Under the pieces are notes generated by a model. The model was not told where the DNA came from and ran no database searches. It worked only from the letters and a program-made list of their open reading frames with translations. The translations under genes and the position numbers were made by a program. From Pisaster brevispinus (lineage: Eukaryota > Echinodermata > Asteroidea > Forcipulatida > Asteriidae), in contig JAMKCF010000014.1 in NCBI GenBank assembly GCA_023634235.1, positions 2,059,501 to 2,123,500 of the forward strand: a DNA stretch of 64,000 nt, in the 5' to 3' direction. Shown one piece after another: positions 1-12,825 of the stretch. How positions within the stretch are numbered: position 1 is the stretch's first letter; every line of letters starts with the position of its first letter.

Positions 1-2100
1 TCAGTAGTAGTGAGAAATCATCATATAATTATGCTAAAACTTATTTTTGGCTCCATCAATTAAGGTAATTTTGTATGCAAAAACTTCACTGGCCTCCTCA
101 CAGTTGAAGAGGTGAATATAAGAAAGATCTTGCTTTAGATGTGTTTTTACAATATGTGACGAAAGTGGGCAAAACACCAATGATCTTATACATGTACCTT
201 GGCGCACATTCTAAAAGCCAGCGGAAAAAAAGCACTCGACCGTGGGCACCATGGCGACCCGACGGTGTCCTCAAAATGCATATCCAAAGATGACTTTTTG
301 CCACCATCGATCAGCAGATCAGAGCGCCGTACCGCTATGTTATAATGTGTGTATATATGAAGACCAGGAGCTATATCCCAGCATCAATTTGTGCAACGAA
401 GCTATTACGCTCAGATATTGCTGTTGTTGTACAGATTAGTGCTTTCGTATTGGTGAACTAACATAACTCCACGACAAATTTGGGAAATCTAAAAGTTCGC
501 AAGATGACAAAAATAACACCATTGGCTGGTGGCAGACATTGGGTGACTGGGTTTCATCAGACCTTTTAAAGGCGCCTTGTCCGCCCTGGCACCTCAGCCT
601 GGTATGACCTAACGGAACAATAGGCCAATGTTAACGGACACTGCACGGTCAGTGGTGCCTCATACACATTAAACATTCACCGGTCAGAATTGACCCGGAT
701 TTAGTGTCCCAGGGGATCTGACCCATTCCCAGGTCAGACTGACCCGGAATTGGGTTTTAAAATGGGATTTGTATATCTCTATTTGGCAGTTGTTTTGTCC
801 TTGGCACAGCTGAACGTGTGTGCGTTATTCCTTTCCAATGCTTTGCCACATGTTTTGTTTTAAATTGATTGGTTTAACTGACCTACTTTGTTTAGCTTTC
901 ACAGTTTTCTCACCAAGACTGAACTTGGGATGATGATTTCATCATTTGTTTATCCTCCTTTTTAAAAATTGTGTTTTCTTTGTTTTAGATAAAACATGGT
1001 GTGCTGAAACAGGGGTCGATTTCATACAGAGTTCAGATTGATCTTTAGACGTATCGGTCTTAACTGCAGGGTGTGTCATCGCAACACAAATCACTATGGT
1101 GATATTGACAACTATAGGCTTGAGACGAATCTCGGTATTTTGTGAAATCGAGCCCATATCAGGCTCAGTGTTCTGCTTGTTGGAGCATGCTAAGCAGACA
1201 ATAACGCTCAACAAATAGTTAAAAAAAAGAACGGGACACCAGTCATAAAAAAAATTGATGGTGGCATTTTTGTTCTTGTGCCTAGCTACTTTTCTGGCTC
1301 TGTGAAATTAGGCACAAATAATTCTATGATCGTCGCAAATCGAGTAAATTTGCTTTCTCTTTACCGTCATGTATACTGCCTGTAAAACTCGACATTTTAT
1401 CTTTGATTATGGCTTTCTTAACAAATGCAGCTGTAGACCTATTTGCGTCTCGCAACCACTTTTATATAATCCATTGAAGGCCAAAGCTTTATCGCTTGGC
1501 TTTCACCAAAACCATCCCCGTCGTCTACTGACATTATTAAATCCCATGACAAGTTTGGCGTAAACAAGTTAGGGTTTTTTTTTCCTTTTTTTTAAATCAC
1601 AGCTTATTAAACGCGTTACAAAATATCAGACAATTACAGCGCAATGATGAGTCAAAGAATATATTGAGAATAAAAATATGGTAAAAAAACATTTCTTGGG
1701 GCTACCATTCAAAAACAAAATCTAAATGGTATGATGACAAAAGGTCATAATTATTGCATGTTATATTTGGTGAATAGTCACTTTCTTTCCCCTCTAAAAC
1801 TAATAGCCAAAAAAAAAATAATAATAATCAATAAAAAAGTTGGGTCGACCTCATTTTTTTTTATAGCTTGGTTGGTTCCACACCAAACAGGTTTTTTTTC
1901 TTTTCGGGCCGAATGAATTTAAACCGGTATTGTTTTAATCCTTGGTTACAATGGAAACAAAAGCGGTAGAGATTGGTATCGCGGTGTATAATGATTCGTC
2001 CTGGTACCCGGCACCCGATGTTGAAGAGGACTAGGTCCGGGTGTATTGCATCGGGTACTTGCAGAGTGTGAGTGGCGTTCTTTGCGACGGCACACCAGAC
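1..2100. other. Intergenic, no gene seen
   Basis: No open frame here has protein-like composition or recognisable splice partners. The stretch is AT-rich with T/A homopolymers. Around 650-770 it holds a degenerate repeat rich in the words gacccgga and tgacccgg, whose relatives occur near 24.3, 26.3 and 35.9-36.5 kb. Confidence 0.6.
650..770. repeat. Dispersed 'CCGGGTCA...TGACCC' repeat, copy 1
   Basis: Short stretch with alternating gacccgg and ggtcagactgacc words. The same vocabulary recurs at 24280-24375, 26230-26385 and, split by another insertion, at 35868-36480. Seen directly; the class of element is unknown. Confidence 0.45.
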
Positions 2101-2107
2101 TATAAAG
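2101..2107 (+). promoter_or_regulatory. Candidate TATA box of the ApeC gene
   Basis: The heptamer TATAAAG lies 89 bp before the chosen ATG at 2190, a spacing that would allow transcription to start near 2130 with a short 5' leader. This is inferred from motif and position only. Confidence 0.4.
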
Positions 2108-2189
2108 GTTCCTGATTAAGACAGCACAGACAAGCGGGTAAATTTGATCGCTGATGTTGGGCTCACAACCCTCCTTTCTTAATGCAATC

Positions 2190-4337
2190 ATGAAAAGTTT
2201 ATTTGTTTCCGCGTTTAAGTTAAATGTGTGTTTGACACTCTGTTCGTTTCTGTGTCGCATCGGAGCCGAACAATGCGGAGTGATGGTGACAGTTTCGAGT
2301 CAAGGTGACTATTTGGCGAGTTTAGACAACATCGTGGCGGTTTTCAAAGCAAAATGTCGCAAGAACAAAGTGGACTCAACCAGTGGTTTCACAGCAGCAA
2401 GTTTGACGACTGAAGTCACTACGGCAAGCGAGAAACATGAGACTTCAACCAACCCAACCACTACAAGTGTGACGACCCAGCTCATCGCAGTCACACGTAA
2501 GAAATATAAATTTTAAAGACAAGCCATTTTAGTTTTCTAAATTTATTTAGTTTCCTATTGTTGTTTTTTCCCCGATCAATTCTTGTTGTCTCTGATTTAA
2601 ATAACTGTTTTAAGCTTGTTTATTTTGTTCTTCCCTTTCCATCCATATGGAAATAATTGTCAAATTTTATTGAATTATCGAACATTTTAATTGAATGTAT
2701 TCTTGAGATGTCTTCTGAAGACGATCACTCGCATATCTAATCGAAACGTCGAGTTGTTCACAACCGGTTCGTTTCTTCAGAACCACACAACCCACAGTGT
2801 CTTCGGAAACCTGTACTTCAATTGAATTCCCGCCATGCAAAGTTTCAAATCTTCAATGGATATGTTGCCTTCGGATTGGGCGCTTTGGGCTACAAAATCT
2901 TTTTTTGTGTGATGAATGTGGTTGGAAGGAATGTTACCAATGATCCGCACAAAATATCCCTCAAAATTGTGTGGTTTTTCCCTTTTACTTCCTGAACGAA
3001 TACGGTCCGCCATTTTGTGGAGTCGAAAATTTGGTTCTACAAAATGGCGGTCCGTGTTAGTTCAGGAATTAAAAGGAAAACCACACAATTTCGAGGCATA
3101 TTAGAATGTTCCAACCATATTCATTTCAGGACAAACGCTTTTTATAGCCAAAAGCGCCCAAATACAAAGGCAACGTGTCCTTTGTAAGCATACCCAAATA
3201 TTGTTTACCAAAAAAATGAAAGTTCGATTGGAAGTTTTGAATTGGTGTGCTTTTTTTATTGGGATCCCATTTTAGTTTTTACACAAAAATTGTCGCACCA
3301 GTCAGGTCTCTTGATAAAGTCATCCGATGAAAAGTTCATGAAATTAGCGGAAAATGTTGTATGGTTGGGGATTTATATGATTTCATTGCATACTGGTTTT
3401 ATGTCGATTGCTGCAATCCAAATTTTAAAATATAAACAAACAAAAAAACATTATTTTAATTTCAGCAAGTCCCGGCTGGCCGCAAGGGAAATACGGTTTA
3501 CCTATGCCTACTACGGGCTGCCCGGTTGATGGCGCTGGCTTCAACTGGAAAACTGGTACTCGCCATCACGATACCGACAATGCAGATTCTAAAAACGAAT
3601 GGTCACCCAATCTTCATCTTCAGGTGCCGTACGGGGTCGATGACATGGTGCAGTCTTTCTGCATGAAGACGGACAACACTGAGACCGACGAGTGGCCACG
3701 TGGTAACTACTGCGTATTCCAATACGAATACACCTGTCCAAACAGTGAGTAACATCAGCTCCTAATAGAAGAACTTAGAACAAAGGCAAACTTTCTTGAT
3801 TAATAAAGTGGCACGTTCTCCTTTCATCATAAGGAGAGTTTCCAGCTCTTTTCTTTCTTAGAATGGACCCGGAGTCCGGGTGAAACAGGAGCTGACCCAC
3901 TTCAATTAAATCCTTGGGGGGGGGGGCAAAAACGGCCCCAAAATAATCTCTTTGACTTTTATAAATTATGCATATATTTCTTTACAGATATGTTTTCTGG
4001 TTTTATTAAATGGGATGATGAAAACACTAACAACGGAAACCAAGTTGAAGGCACAGTACCTTCAGGAATGTACGACCAGAATACCCTCATCTACTACTGC
4101 TGCATGACTGATGGTGACGTATCCCAGCCGATCAGCTTGCCTACTCAGAATCCTTTCTACCTGTTCCCGTATAGCTCGGAGCGCTGTCAGGCCGTCCAAG
4201 GTATGACGGCGACTGAGGAGTACTTCATATGGGATCAAGATAGCTGGTTTGGTTTAGAGTCACATGGAAGTCACCCATATAAAGTTATTGATAGTGGTAA
4301 GCTTAAAATTAGCTACTGCTACTACTCAGACAAATAG
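2190..4337 (+). CDS. Secreted apextrin-like protein with C-terminal ApeC domain
   Basis: Three exons: 2190-2496, 3466-3744 and 3988-4337, both introns phase 1 with GT-AG ends, giving 311 aa. Residues 1 to about 26 form a hydrophobic signal peptide. They are followed by a short Cys-containing segment (QCG, AKCRK) and a Thr/Ser-rich, mucin-like linker at about 70-103. Residues about 104-311 match the ApeC domain: opening SPGWPQGKYGLPMP, then TGCP, a FCMKT/YCVFQYEYTC block, YYCCMTDG and a final SYCYYSDK. Eight cysteines lie in this half. ApeC proteins of sea urchin, amphioxus and corals are secreted or vesicular. Some amphioxus members bind bacterial muramyl dipeptide or peptidoglycan, so a role in extracellular matrix or immunity is plausible but inferred. 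An in-frame ATG at 2154 would add 12 residues; 2190 is preferred because it starts directly at the signal peptide. Intron 1 contains a foldback repeat. Confidence 0.87.
2700..2812. repeat. Partial copy of 'GAAACGTCGAG' MITE family
   Basis: The words tcttctgaagacgatca and tcgaaacgtcgag recur inside the element at 37089-37361, which has clear terminal inverted repeats. Only an internal part is present here, in intron 1 of the ApeC gene. Confidence 0.5.
2858..3181. mobile_element. Foldback (palindromic) element in ApeC intron 1
   Basis: Long imperfect palindrome with arms of about 150 bp. The left arm carries gttgccttcggattgggcgc and, further in, ggtccgccattttgt. The right arm carries their complements, acaaaatggcggtcc and gcgcccaaatacaaaggcaa. 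The structure suggests a non-autonomous foldback DNA transposon. A related copy is at 5650-5945. Confidence 0.65.
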
Positions 4338-4357
4338 AAAGATTCTAGCTACAAAAT

Positions 4358-4772
4358 TGTGCAAGTCTCGCGCGTAATCGAACATTGGGACCCGAGTATA
4401 AGCGACTTTGTTTCCTTCACGCGTATAAAACAATGTGAGTACAAGTTGGACCAAAGTTGGACTTGCACGGTCTATAGACCCCTTGCATATGACGTCACAA
4501 GCCCAAAACCGAGGTCAATGATGAAGAGCAATCATTGGCTGAGAGTCGTGCACAGCGCGTACACGCGTGCGCACGTTTTCATTGCTTGACATCAAAGATG
4601 GCGGCCAATGCAAGGGATCTATAGACTGTGAAGTCTCGCGCGTATTCGAACATTTGGGATCCACTGAATTTAGTGAGCGCCCGGGTTTGTTTCCTTCAAG
4701 CGATGTAGGCCAACCTGGGACCGAAGTGGTCCCCAAAGTGTTCGAGAGTGCGCGCGAGACTTGCACGGTCTT
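4358..4772. mobile_element. Palindromic repeat with CRE octamer (family P, copy 1)
   Basis: Outer ends are inverted: gtgcaagtctcgcgcg on the left, cgcgcgagacttgcac on the right. A second inverted pair lies inside (gtctatagaccccttgcat and atgcaagggatctatagac). The core at 4480-4628 contains TGCATATGACGTCACAAG, including the perfect CRE octamer TGACGTCA at 4490-4497, and an 'aagatggcggccaatgcaagg' tail. Related cores are at 23468-23634, 28340-28482 and 38760-39062. It lies just downstream of the ApeC stop codon, probably within its 3' UTR. Confidence 0.6.
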
Positions 4773-4881
4773 TTGATAATTTAAAACCGACATGAAACAC
4801 TGGAATACAGTCTGATTTCTAAACAGTAGTCACGTGGTGGCGTTTCTTATACAACCTGCCAAGTGATTGGCATGGTGTAAC

Positions 4882-4887
4882 AATAAA
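4882..4887 (+). terminator. Candidate poly(A) signal, ApeC gene
   Basis: AATAAA lies 545 bp after the ApeC stop codon and is the first clear hexamer on this strand beyond the family P repeat. Motif-based only. Confidence 0.3.
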
Positions 4888-5649
4888 TGAAATATTCTTG
4901 ATTTTGGAGAACACAATTACAGTCATATTTTTAACCTACTACCCCCCCAAAAAAAAAAAATTAAAGGAGTAAAAAGGGGAAAACAACACTATAATAATCC
5001 CCAAAGCTTTGAAAATAACGTTGGGATAAAGACATTTCAAGATAATTGAAAATTGCAACAGACCCCCCCCCAAAAAAAAAAAGGGGGAGGAAAGTTTGCA
5101 TACAATTTGAGCTAGGAAGTTAATCATAAAGAACGGTTTCCAAGAGTTTCAAAGTGTTGTTTGTGAACAAACTTGTCAAAAGTAACGTAAACAGTTTAGC
5201 TGATTTAAGTCAAAATTCCTAAATATAAAATAGTTTGATAAAATAACAATTTGGATGAATATCACAACGTCCTAAAACCGCACACAATGACACCCTTCTA
5301 TAGCTGACAGCACAAAATCACTAATTAATAACTCATTAATTTTCTTACCAAAATAATACAATTTTGTATACAGACTATCCTCGAATCAACGCAAACAAAA
5401 AAGGAAAATTGTCCACTTATAATATCTTTAAAACTTCATGCAGCCTGTTCAGCTGTATAAAATACTTTACTCCAAGTTTGTTCATAAATCCACCGGGTTC
5501 TGTAAAAACAATGAACGGTGTCCACACACCCTCAAAAGAGAAAACAACTTAAAGAAAAAAGCAAAATAGTAATTAATGTTCTTGATTGTGCAAACGATAC
5601 GTTTTTACTTGTGATTGTTGGCTACAATTGCCCTTTGCAGATTAAAAGC
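4888..5649. other. Intergenic, no gene seen
   Basis: AT-rich DNA with oligo-C plus oligo-A runs near 4945-4960 and 5065-5085. Short open frames here have no splice context or family resemblance. Confidence 0.5.
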
Positions 5650-5945
5650 AGAATATAATGGTCCACACAAACAAGCCACGCAAATTGTGTGGGTTTCCTT
5701 TTACTTCGTTAACTAACACGGTCCGCCATTTTGTGGAGTAAAAACGTTGGTTCTTCAAAATTGCGGACCATGTACAGTTCATCAAGTAAAAGGAAAATTA
5801 AATATTTTCAAGGCATATTTGTATGGATCAATATATTCTACTTTTAAAACATCTTTCCTTCAATAATCATTTCATAGTGAACGCTTTTTAACGCTTTTTA
5901 TAGCCCAAAACCGCCCAATCTAAGGAAACGTGTCCCCATGTAGAA
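5650..5945. mobile_element. Foldback element, diverged second copy
   Basis: Contains cacggtccgccattttgtgg, a facing copy (cttcaaaattgcggacc) and the flanking word gctttttatagcccaaaacc, all shared with the element at 2858-3181. The arms are more diverged, so it is an older copy. Confidence 0.55.
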
Positions 5946-6107
5946 AAGTTGACTACAAACAACCAAAACATTATAAGTTTTGATCTTGTTTTGATGAGCG
6001 ATATAATAAGTTAGTTATACGCGTGCTAGATCCCCAACCTCACCCACCAAAGTTAAAACACAGTTTGACCAATATGTTCCATTGGCTATGTACACTCTCA
6101 AACTGGG

Positions 6108-6131
6108 GACAACAGCAACAACACCACTACC

Positions 6132-6228
<97 letters not shown>

Positions 6229-6239
6229 TCAACAACAGC

Positions 6240-6302
<63 letters not shown>

Positions 6303-6318
6303 AACAACAACAACAACC
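6108..6318. repeat. (CCA)n/(CAA)n microsatellite
   Basis: About 8 CCA units pass into nearly uninterrupted CAA units. Frames through it read as poly-Gln, poly-Thr, poly-Val or poly-Leu; none is treated as a gene. Confidence 0.95.
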
Positions 6319-7083
6319 AAAGAGAAGTTGTTATGTGGTCTTTATATTCAAACAGACAGCTCACCAGCTCTCAACTTTGGCGACCATTCTCGTTCTTGTA
6401 ACAAAGAAAACCTTCACAATATTCAACTCGCCTACGTATTCTAATAGCCAGAAGTTTCCAAGAATATTGAGAAATAGTATAGGTGTATTATTATTATCAG
6501 CAGCATGACGCACATGCGCCATTTGTTTCTGTCATCATTTTGTCGTGTATACTTCAAATGACTGCAAAACACCGACACAAAGAAAAGGTCATAGTATTAC
6601 AATAGTTGTATAAGCAATGAAGCGTGTATAAATTATGGCTATGGGTTAGAAACAAAGGCAAACCTCCAGTTTGCTGCTTAATGAATGCTGTATATATATA
6701 ATACACTGTATGTAGGTTTAATTAATTAATGCGCTACATTACGCAAGACACTCGTACTATAGCCTTCTTTCCTCCCCTCCCCCTTTAGCTTCAGACGGGT
6801 GTATTCAACCTTCAGGATAGCTCACCCGTGATCAATTTGGTCAATTAAGAGCACATCAGACACGAGGCCTTCGATGTATTATTTCATACCTGGCATAAAT
6901 TATAGCACTACTGGAGTTATATTAAGCCATCCTATAATAACGAGAATTTGCGAGTGTGTGACACGTTTCTTTGATAGAACGTGACAAGCACAACAAGTAG
7001 GATGGTTTTTTTTAACAAAAAGATGCTAGCTCGTAACGACGACTACAGAAAACCAATAAGAGAGACGGGATCCAAGGTCAAAA
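6319..7083. other. Intergenic, no gene seen
   Basis: AT-rich sequence with no recognisable exon, tRNA or repeat beyond short A/T tracts. Confidence 0.45.
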
Positions 7084-7546
7084 TTAGTTTTGCGATCTAC
7101 TCACTTTCCAATAGAAAGAGTCTTCATGAAAATAGGGGGGGACTTAGACATTTCTAACCTCACTTTAAAACTGTGTAAACTGTGTTTAATACCCTTCAAG
7201 TGCAATTTTGGAAAAGATCCCAAAACATTCAATGACGTCACATTTCAAAGAAGTTACGGGCTGTACATTTTTGGACGGACATTTAATTATTTCATTCCTG
7301 AGTTTAGATGCTAAGCAATCAAAACAGCATTAGATTCGACCTTTTGACCGCATTGACTGGCACAAAAACCCTCTTTGTATTGTGCAGACCCATTTGTTTT
7401 TTTTTATGTTCGATGACGTCATGTTTTAAACTTCGCTATTAGGAGTAACAGATAAAATGCATTTTTTCACACGGTTTTTAACGTGAGGTTAGAACCTTGT
7501 AAATTGTCCCCTACTTTCATGAGGACTTTGTGTATTGCAAAATAAG
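7084..7546. mobile_element. Palindromic MITE-like element
   Basis: The ends are inverted and imperfect: the left reads gtcttcatgaaaatagggg then ttctaacctcactttaaaac, the right reads gttttaacgtgaggttagaa then cccctactttcatgaggac. About 60-70 bp per arm with a unique centre. Non-autonomous DNA transposon inferred. Confidence 0.55.
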
Positions 7547-9120
7547 TGCAGCACAAAACTCAATCTGACATTAAAACCTCCAACAGTTTTTTCACCTCCT
7601 AATCCACTTCGTCCTGAAAGAGGAGACTTTTGATACGACAGAGGGCGTCCCACTCCCGGTCCTTTCCATTGTTCTCAGCGACGGAAACAATGCGTCCTCA
7701 TCACTATATTATCAACTTTCCCTAGCAGCCAACAATAAAATGCTTAATAATTAAAAAATACTTTTAAAATCAAATCAAATCAAATTTTACTATTTTCGGA
7801 CAGTAAACTTCAGGTTTTTTTTCTTCATATTATATGGCAGGTCAGCCGTTTGGAATTTCCGCTAATTATTCCACACTCCCGTTTAATGTACTTTTTCCCA
7901 AACGGATTTGCAGCCAGTTTTCATGAAGCATCCCTCCACCTCCCAAGCCAACTAGGAACAAATTAAATTTAAAGCCAGAATGGATAAAGTCTCATCAAAA
8001 GTTGGAGCACAGAACCCACGGGTTGTCATAACTTGTCATAATTACACACCCTTATAAAAGCATGACCCCCCAAAAGGTTATAATTTGAAAAGTGGTGGGG
8101 TTCAAAATTAGTTTGGCGCAACAAATTTTACACATTTAGTGGGTGTCACTCAAAGGAAAATGTCCAGATTTCAAGAGGGTTGGCACCCGGGTTTGGCGGA
8201 CATTGATTGTGAGTGCTGCATAAACCTACAATACAAGAGTGTCCATGCTTTTAATTAGCAGTGTAGTTTGACAATAAGCTCTTTATTAGGGTTAATGTCT
8301 AACTTTTGCCGCCAGTGATGTTGTAGGCCTATTTTAAGGTATCACTACTTTGCTTAGCAACTAAACGTTGATATTATAAACTCATCTTTACAATTATTAC
8401 ACATTTTTAACTTAATACATTTTTTCAGGTACCCATAGATTATAGTACTTAACGCATTTTTGTTAGCGTGTTTTTGAGAAAATCTCTTTTAATGTTTATA
8501 ACTTTCCCTCGTAGTACAAGTACAATGCATAACCAAAACGAGCGAGGCTGAAAATCAGGAATACTAGTCTGGCCCTGTTTTGTGTATAGTGATCTAATAC
8601 TGAGTGCACAGGGAACCAGAAGCTGACATCAGAGTTAAAAATTGTGAAAAAAAAGAATTCACTCCGTTTTTCAATTTGAAAAAGTATTATGCCATGCGTA
8701 TAATATAGTCAGCACGAGTTTTTAGTGTCCAAAAATGTTGGTAATATAATGGTAAAGTAAACTACACAGTGCGAATACACTGTTTTTGTATTTTCAGACT
8801 TAATTACATGTAGTTGAATTTCCCATTAGTGACTAATTGTCAATGTAATAAGAAAATAGACATCGCAGTGGTAATTCCGCAAGGCCGAGTGGTCTCGCAT
8901 TCTGGTAGAATGAGCCATCGGGGACCGATTTATGGAGCCACGCACTCTAGAAGTTTAAAATTGAGCTTGTCTTTTTTTTATGAAGCCATTTTAACAAGTC
9001 ATTTTACACGCTGTGTTTCTTCACCCAGCACTAAAATGGGTTCCTCGTCTTATGGATCGGTATAGCTATTTTCTCATAATCATAGTTATATTGTTCTGTC
9101 CTTCAAGAAATTGTAAATTT
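7547..9120. other. Intergenic, no gene seen
   Basis: No protein-like frame and no splice-supported exon. Near 8880-8960 there is a fragment resembling part of the 'gaccgattt' end of the repeat at 26400-26610. Confidence 0.45.
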
Positions 9121-9124
9121 GTTG

Positions 9125-9262
9125 CTTAGTGAGTCCCCCGGGAGTGTTTTTTCCCCTGCAGTTCCGGTGCGACAGGAGACACTCTGTCCACCGGAGATTC
9201 TGCCCCCAACCTGTGAATTGTGTAGACATTAATTTAGTCTTAAATCACCTTCCTTCAGCCCA
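9125..9262. repeat. Dispersed 'GGAGATTCTGTCCCC' repeat, copy 1
   Basis: Shares an order of words (gagattctg, gtgaactgtgt-like, cttccttcagcccatgt) with 26400-26610, 43150-43290 and 53065-53260. Family unknown. Confidence 0.5.
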
Positions 9263-12049
9263 TGTAAATTTATCGTAAGGAGGCGTACACACGGGGGGAC
9301 AAAGCTCGGGCGGAACAAGAATAGTGACTGTTGTTGGTTTATTTCATAGAAAATGTCAGGTGGGACTTCAACCAGCCACCGTTTGCATTCTTGATCGTAG
9401 ATTTCTATATTAATAACCGATGACGAGCCGGAATGAAGGCTTGGTTTTAGCAGCTGTTGACTACTGCGCATTATTGGGTCAAGGACCTTTTGGTCATGGT
9501 GCAGCCATCTTGATTTTCTCCCATTCAAACCAATGTAACCAAAGCGAGGCTGGAAGGAGAAGTAGCCTTTTGTTTAATGAATGTTATCATTCATTGCTGG
9601 TTATATGGATACAAGGAACAAGATCAAGAGGGTGGCAGCATGGTAACGGTCTTTAGGGGCATGACTACGAGTTATGGTTTCAAGGAAGGCTAATGTGCAA
9701 TGGCTACCAATGTGGGTGGAGGGAAGTGAATTAAATGTATCTCAAGTTGGAATTCTCATACGGGCAACGAGGCTTGTAATTAATTACTCACTCTTTTTCT
9801 AAATTATAGGCCTATGTTGTTCTTTATAAATATATTCACTGATTGTGAGACACGAGAAAATCTTTACATCATAGATATTCTCTGTATAGTTCACCCCCCC
9901 CCCTTCTTTAAAACTCTTGTGGGTGGGAGTCTACCAGTGTTGGATGGTAGATTTTAAGTGTTTCTTGTTTGTTATCACTTTCAAAGCCCCGAGGGACTTG
10001 ATCTTCCAGGAGATCCTAAAGAGGACCATTCCACATATCTTAGATGGGGGGGGGGGGGGGTCAGTTCCCAGAGTTGTGTAATTTTTGTTATGGGCTGTGA
10101 AATGTTTTCCTTGCATACAAATGTACACAAAATCTGGTATACCAGTGCACATAAACACAGAGCTACCCAGATCTAACCCTCTGATAAGTGAAACAATCTG
10201 TTCAGCTGTCTGTTCTCTGTAACAGGCTTGGCTTTTCATGTCTTGCCGACTTGTTGTGGACAAACACCACTCACCCCCACCCCCACCCCTGCCAGACGAC
10301 TCCACCTTGTTGGAGAGATACACTTCTGCCCGAATTGTAAACTACAGAGTAAGAGATAAGCTAATTAAAAATTAATTAATTAATTAGACAAATCAAGGCT
10401 TAAATAATCATAGACAACAACTGGACATGCATAGGAGTCACTAAGATGTCAAAAAAATCATGGGGATATGGAATATGACAATGTTATAACTACAGGAGGG
10501 GTTTACCACTCACCACTGGTAGACCTAAATGGATCTGAGGGTCTCTGGGGACCTACCACGCGTAAGAATTCCTCTTTTATTGGATTGGACGGGGGGGGGG
10601 GGGCAGTATTTCCATTTAAAAGTTCTTGTAGGGTAGCATAATTGTTCCATTTGGCTTAGTATCCCCACGTACTCATTATTAATCCGTCTTTGTCCTCTCC
10701 ACTCCACCTATAAATAAAAGACATTCGTTTTGTTTACTATACTACTTTCGGACAAGTGGTGGCGCTTTCATAGTCAGGCGCCCTTTCTTACACTGTTTGA
10801 ATCTGCATCGGGGTCAAGCACATTCTTCGGATTGGTTATCGACAATTTCAGGTAAACAAAACCTTATATTATTATCCTTGTTCGTTCATTGAAAGTGAAG
10901 TTTGTATAATAATGTTATCATAATAATGCTGTCACCAAACTAATTTGCTGGAGTTTCAGCACGTTTGTGAGTCTTAGTTTTCTATAACTTGGCTGCACCG
11001 GTGAAACAAAAATGGCGGGCAGTATCATAGCCCGCAAGTGCCAATTGGGGACAGGGAAACTCTACAATAGTTGTTCAAAACACTGTACTCGATACGTGGC
11101 TTATGTCCCCCTCCCCCTTTCTAGTTCTGGGAATCTTTGGAATACTTTATTGGACTCTTTTAGGGAGTACTCTTCTCAATCTATACAACAGGAAATGTGT
11201 GACAAATTCGGGGGGGGGCGGGCACTTTCTGCCACAGACCGGGAATCTGCGCATAGTAGAGTTCAACAAGATGCTGTACGTTCTCATGTGTTCAAATAAT
11301 CTTAATTTTGACCAGGTAGTAAAAGTTACACCGTAGTAACGCTTTGTACGCCGGAATTGTGGGCGTATGGTCCATGTAGGCCTAGTTCTTACTTAACGTG
11401 GGGCTCCAAGTTTAAACTCAGTTTCTTCGATCTGGACACTCATTTTCCAATATAAAGTCCTTATCAAAATGTGTCATAAAATAAAAGTATCTAAGAAAAC
11501 GCTGTATAATGCCCAGTGTGTTCGATATCCCGGCATGTGCAATTTTTGTCAAAACCCTTCATGCACAAAAAGAAGAAGGGAAAAAAAAGGAATTTGTTTT
11601 AGGTCTCCCTTTCTCTATATTATAAGAAATCCTGCTCTTTGATCTTCTTCTCTGAACGTTGAGGGCACTATTCCAAGGCTCCTTGAAACCTGTAACACCG
11701 GGGTTACCAAAAGGTAAAGATGCCATTATTTCAATACACTTCCTAAAAATGGGAGCCTGGTTTCAGTCATTTTTGTCAGCAAAGAGTTTGGCCCCTTAAA
11801 GCATGGCCACTCAGTGTAAACAAAATAAAATTGGTACACATCAATAAATTTCAATTGTTATTTATTACAAAATGGAAAAAATTAATGCTTAATTATTACT
11901 CTTATATATTTTTTTATTTTATTATTTTTTTATTATTATTATTTATTTTGTATACTTATTTTTTCGAACTCGGCTAATAAAAAAAACCATACAACGATCC
12001 ACAAAGCAATAATGAGGCAGAAGATTGACTAAAAATATTCAAACGAAAC
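9263..12049. other. Intergenic, no gene seen
   Basis: Several G or C homopolymers (near 9895, 10047, 10590, 11211) and an attaattaattaattag palindrome near 10366-10385. No recognised coding exon. Small frames such as 9931-10323 lack any family signature. Confidence 0.45.
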
Positions 12050-12350
12050 AAGAAAAAGATGAAATAAGCAAATACATTTATAAACAAACATCTTAATTTT
12101 TTACGATTTCATGACAGCATCATCTAATTCAGCTTTTAAAACTCTATCTCAAATGTTCTACTTGTTCAAAATAACAAACAAACACCCTTTTTTCACTATT
12201 GCAACGAAATAAGAAACACGTGAAATGAGCAAATAAATAAAATACACATCCACTACAAGTGTGTACCACGATTTCATGATATCATCACCTCAGGTGGTTT
12301 TTAAAACTAAATCTGAAATACTCTACTTGACAGACAAAGGAGCTTTTTAT
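12050..12350. repeat. Direct duplication, about 165-bp period
   Basis: The segment with aagcaaatacattt, cgatttcatgacagcatca and ttttaaaactctatctcaaat is repeated about 165 bp on as gagcaaataaat, cgatttcatgatatcatca and ttttaaaactaaatctgaaat. The two copies are diverged, so it is an old tandem duplication. Confidence 0.5.
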
Positions 12351-12524
12351 GTTAACAAACTACAAAATCACAAGTTAGGGTTCCCACTTCTAACTTTACT
12401 TAAAAAATATATCTTTATCTATTGTTTTAATTCATTGTTTATTGTTACAATATACAACTTTTCAGCTCATGAACATATATCTTCCTCTATTTCTTCGACA
12501 ATACCGAGTCATAGAAAACTGAAA

Positions 12525-12825
12525 AATACAGGATTGGTAGAGCTGACAAATCAGTCCCTGACAGTCTTCATGTTTTGTGTGATTAACCATATATAAATGA
12601 AAACACAAAAAACCTGTGAAATTTGGGGCTTACTCCCTTGTGTGAGACAGGAGACACTTGTGGGAAAAAAATCAAAATTGTCAGCATGTAAATGCGTTTC
12701 TCTTAGTTTTGGTTTAACAACCAAAATCAGCTGTTGCTGTTTTTAAAAAGGATTTTCAGATACAGTTTTCTCAAATACGAGTTCATTTCAGAGGGAATTA
12801 TTTCACAGGTTCTAATATAAACTTC
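12525..12825 (+). repeat. Dispersed 'GGTAGAGCTGACAAA' repeat, copy 1
   Basis: The word order ggattggtagagctgacaaa, catgttttgtgtgattaacc, aacctgtgaaatttggg, aaccaaaatcagct, tcatttcagagggaa is shared with 27895-28085 and 55695-55985 in the same orientation, and with 35085-35285 in reverse. About 300 bp; class unknown (SINE or DNA element). Confidence 0.6.

Noticed and set aside
2154..2189. Upstream ATG extending the ApeC protein by 12 residues
   Set aside because: The extension would put polar residues before the hydrophobic signal peptide; the ATG at 2190 gives a conventional signal sequence.
6015..6444. Poly-Gln, poly-Thr, poly-Leu and poly-Val proteins
   Set aside because: Products of reading a CAA/CCA microsatellite in every frame; no flanking coding sequence or splice sites.
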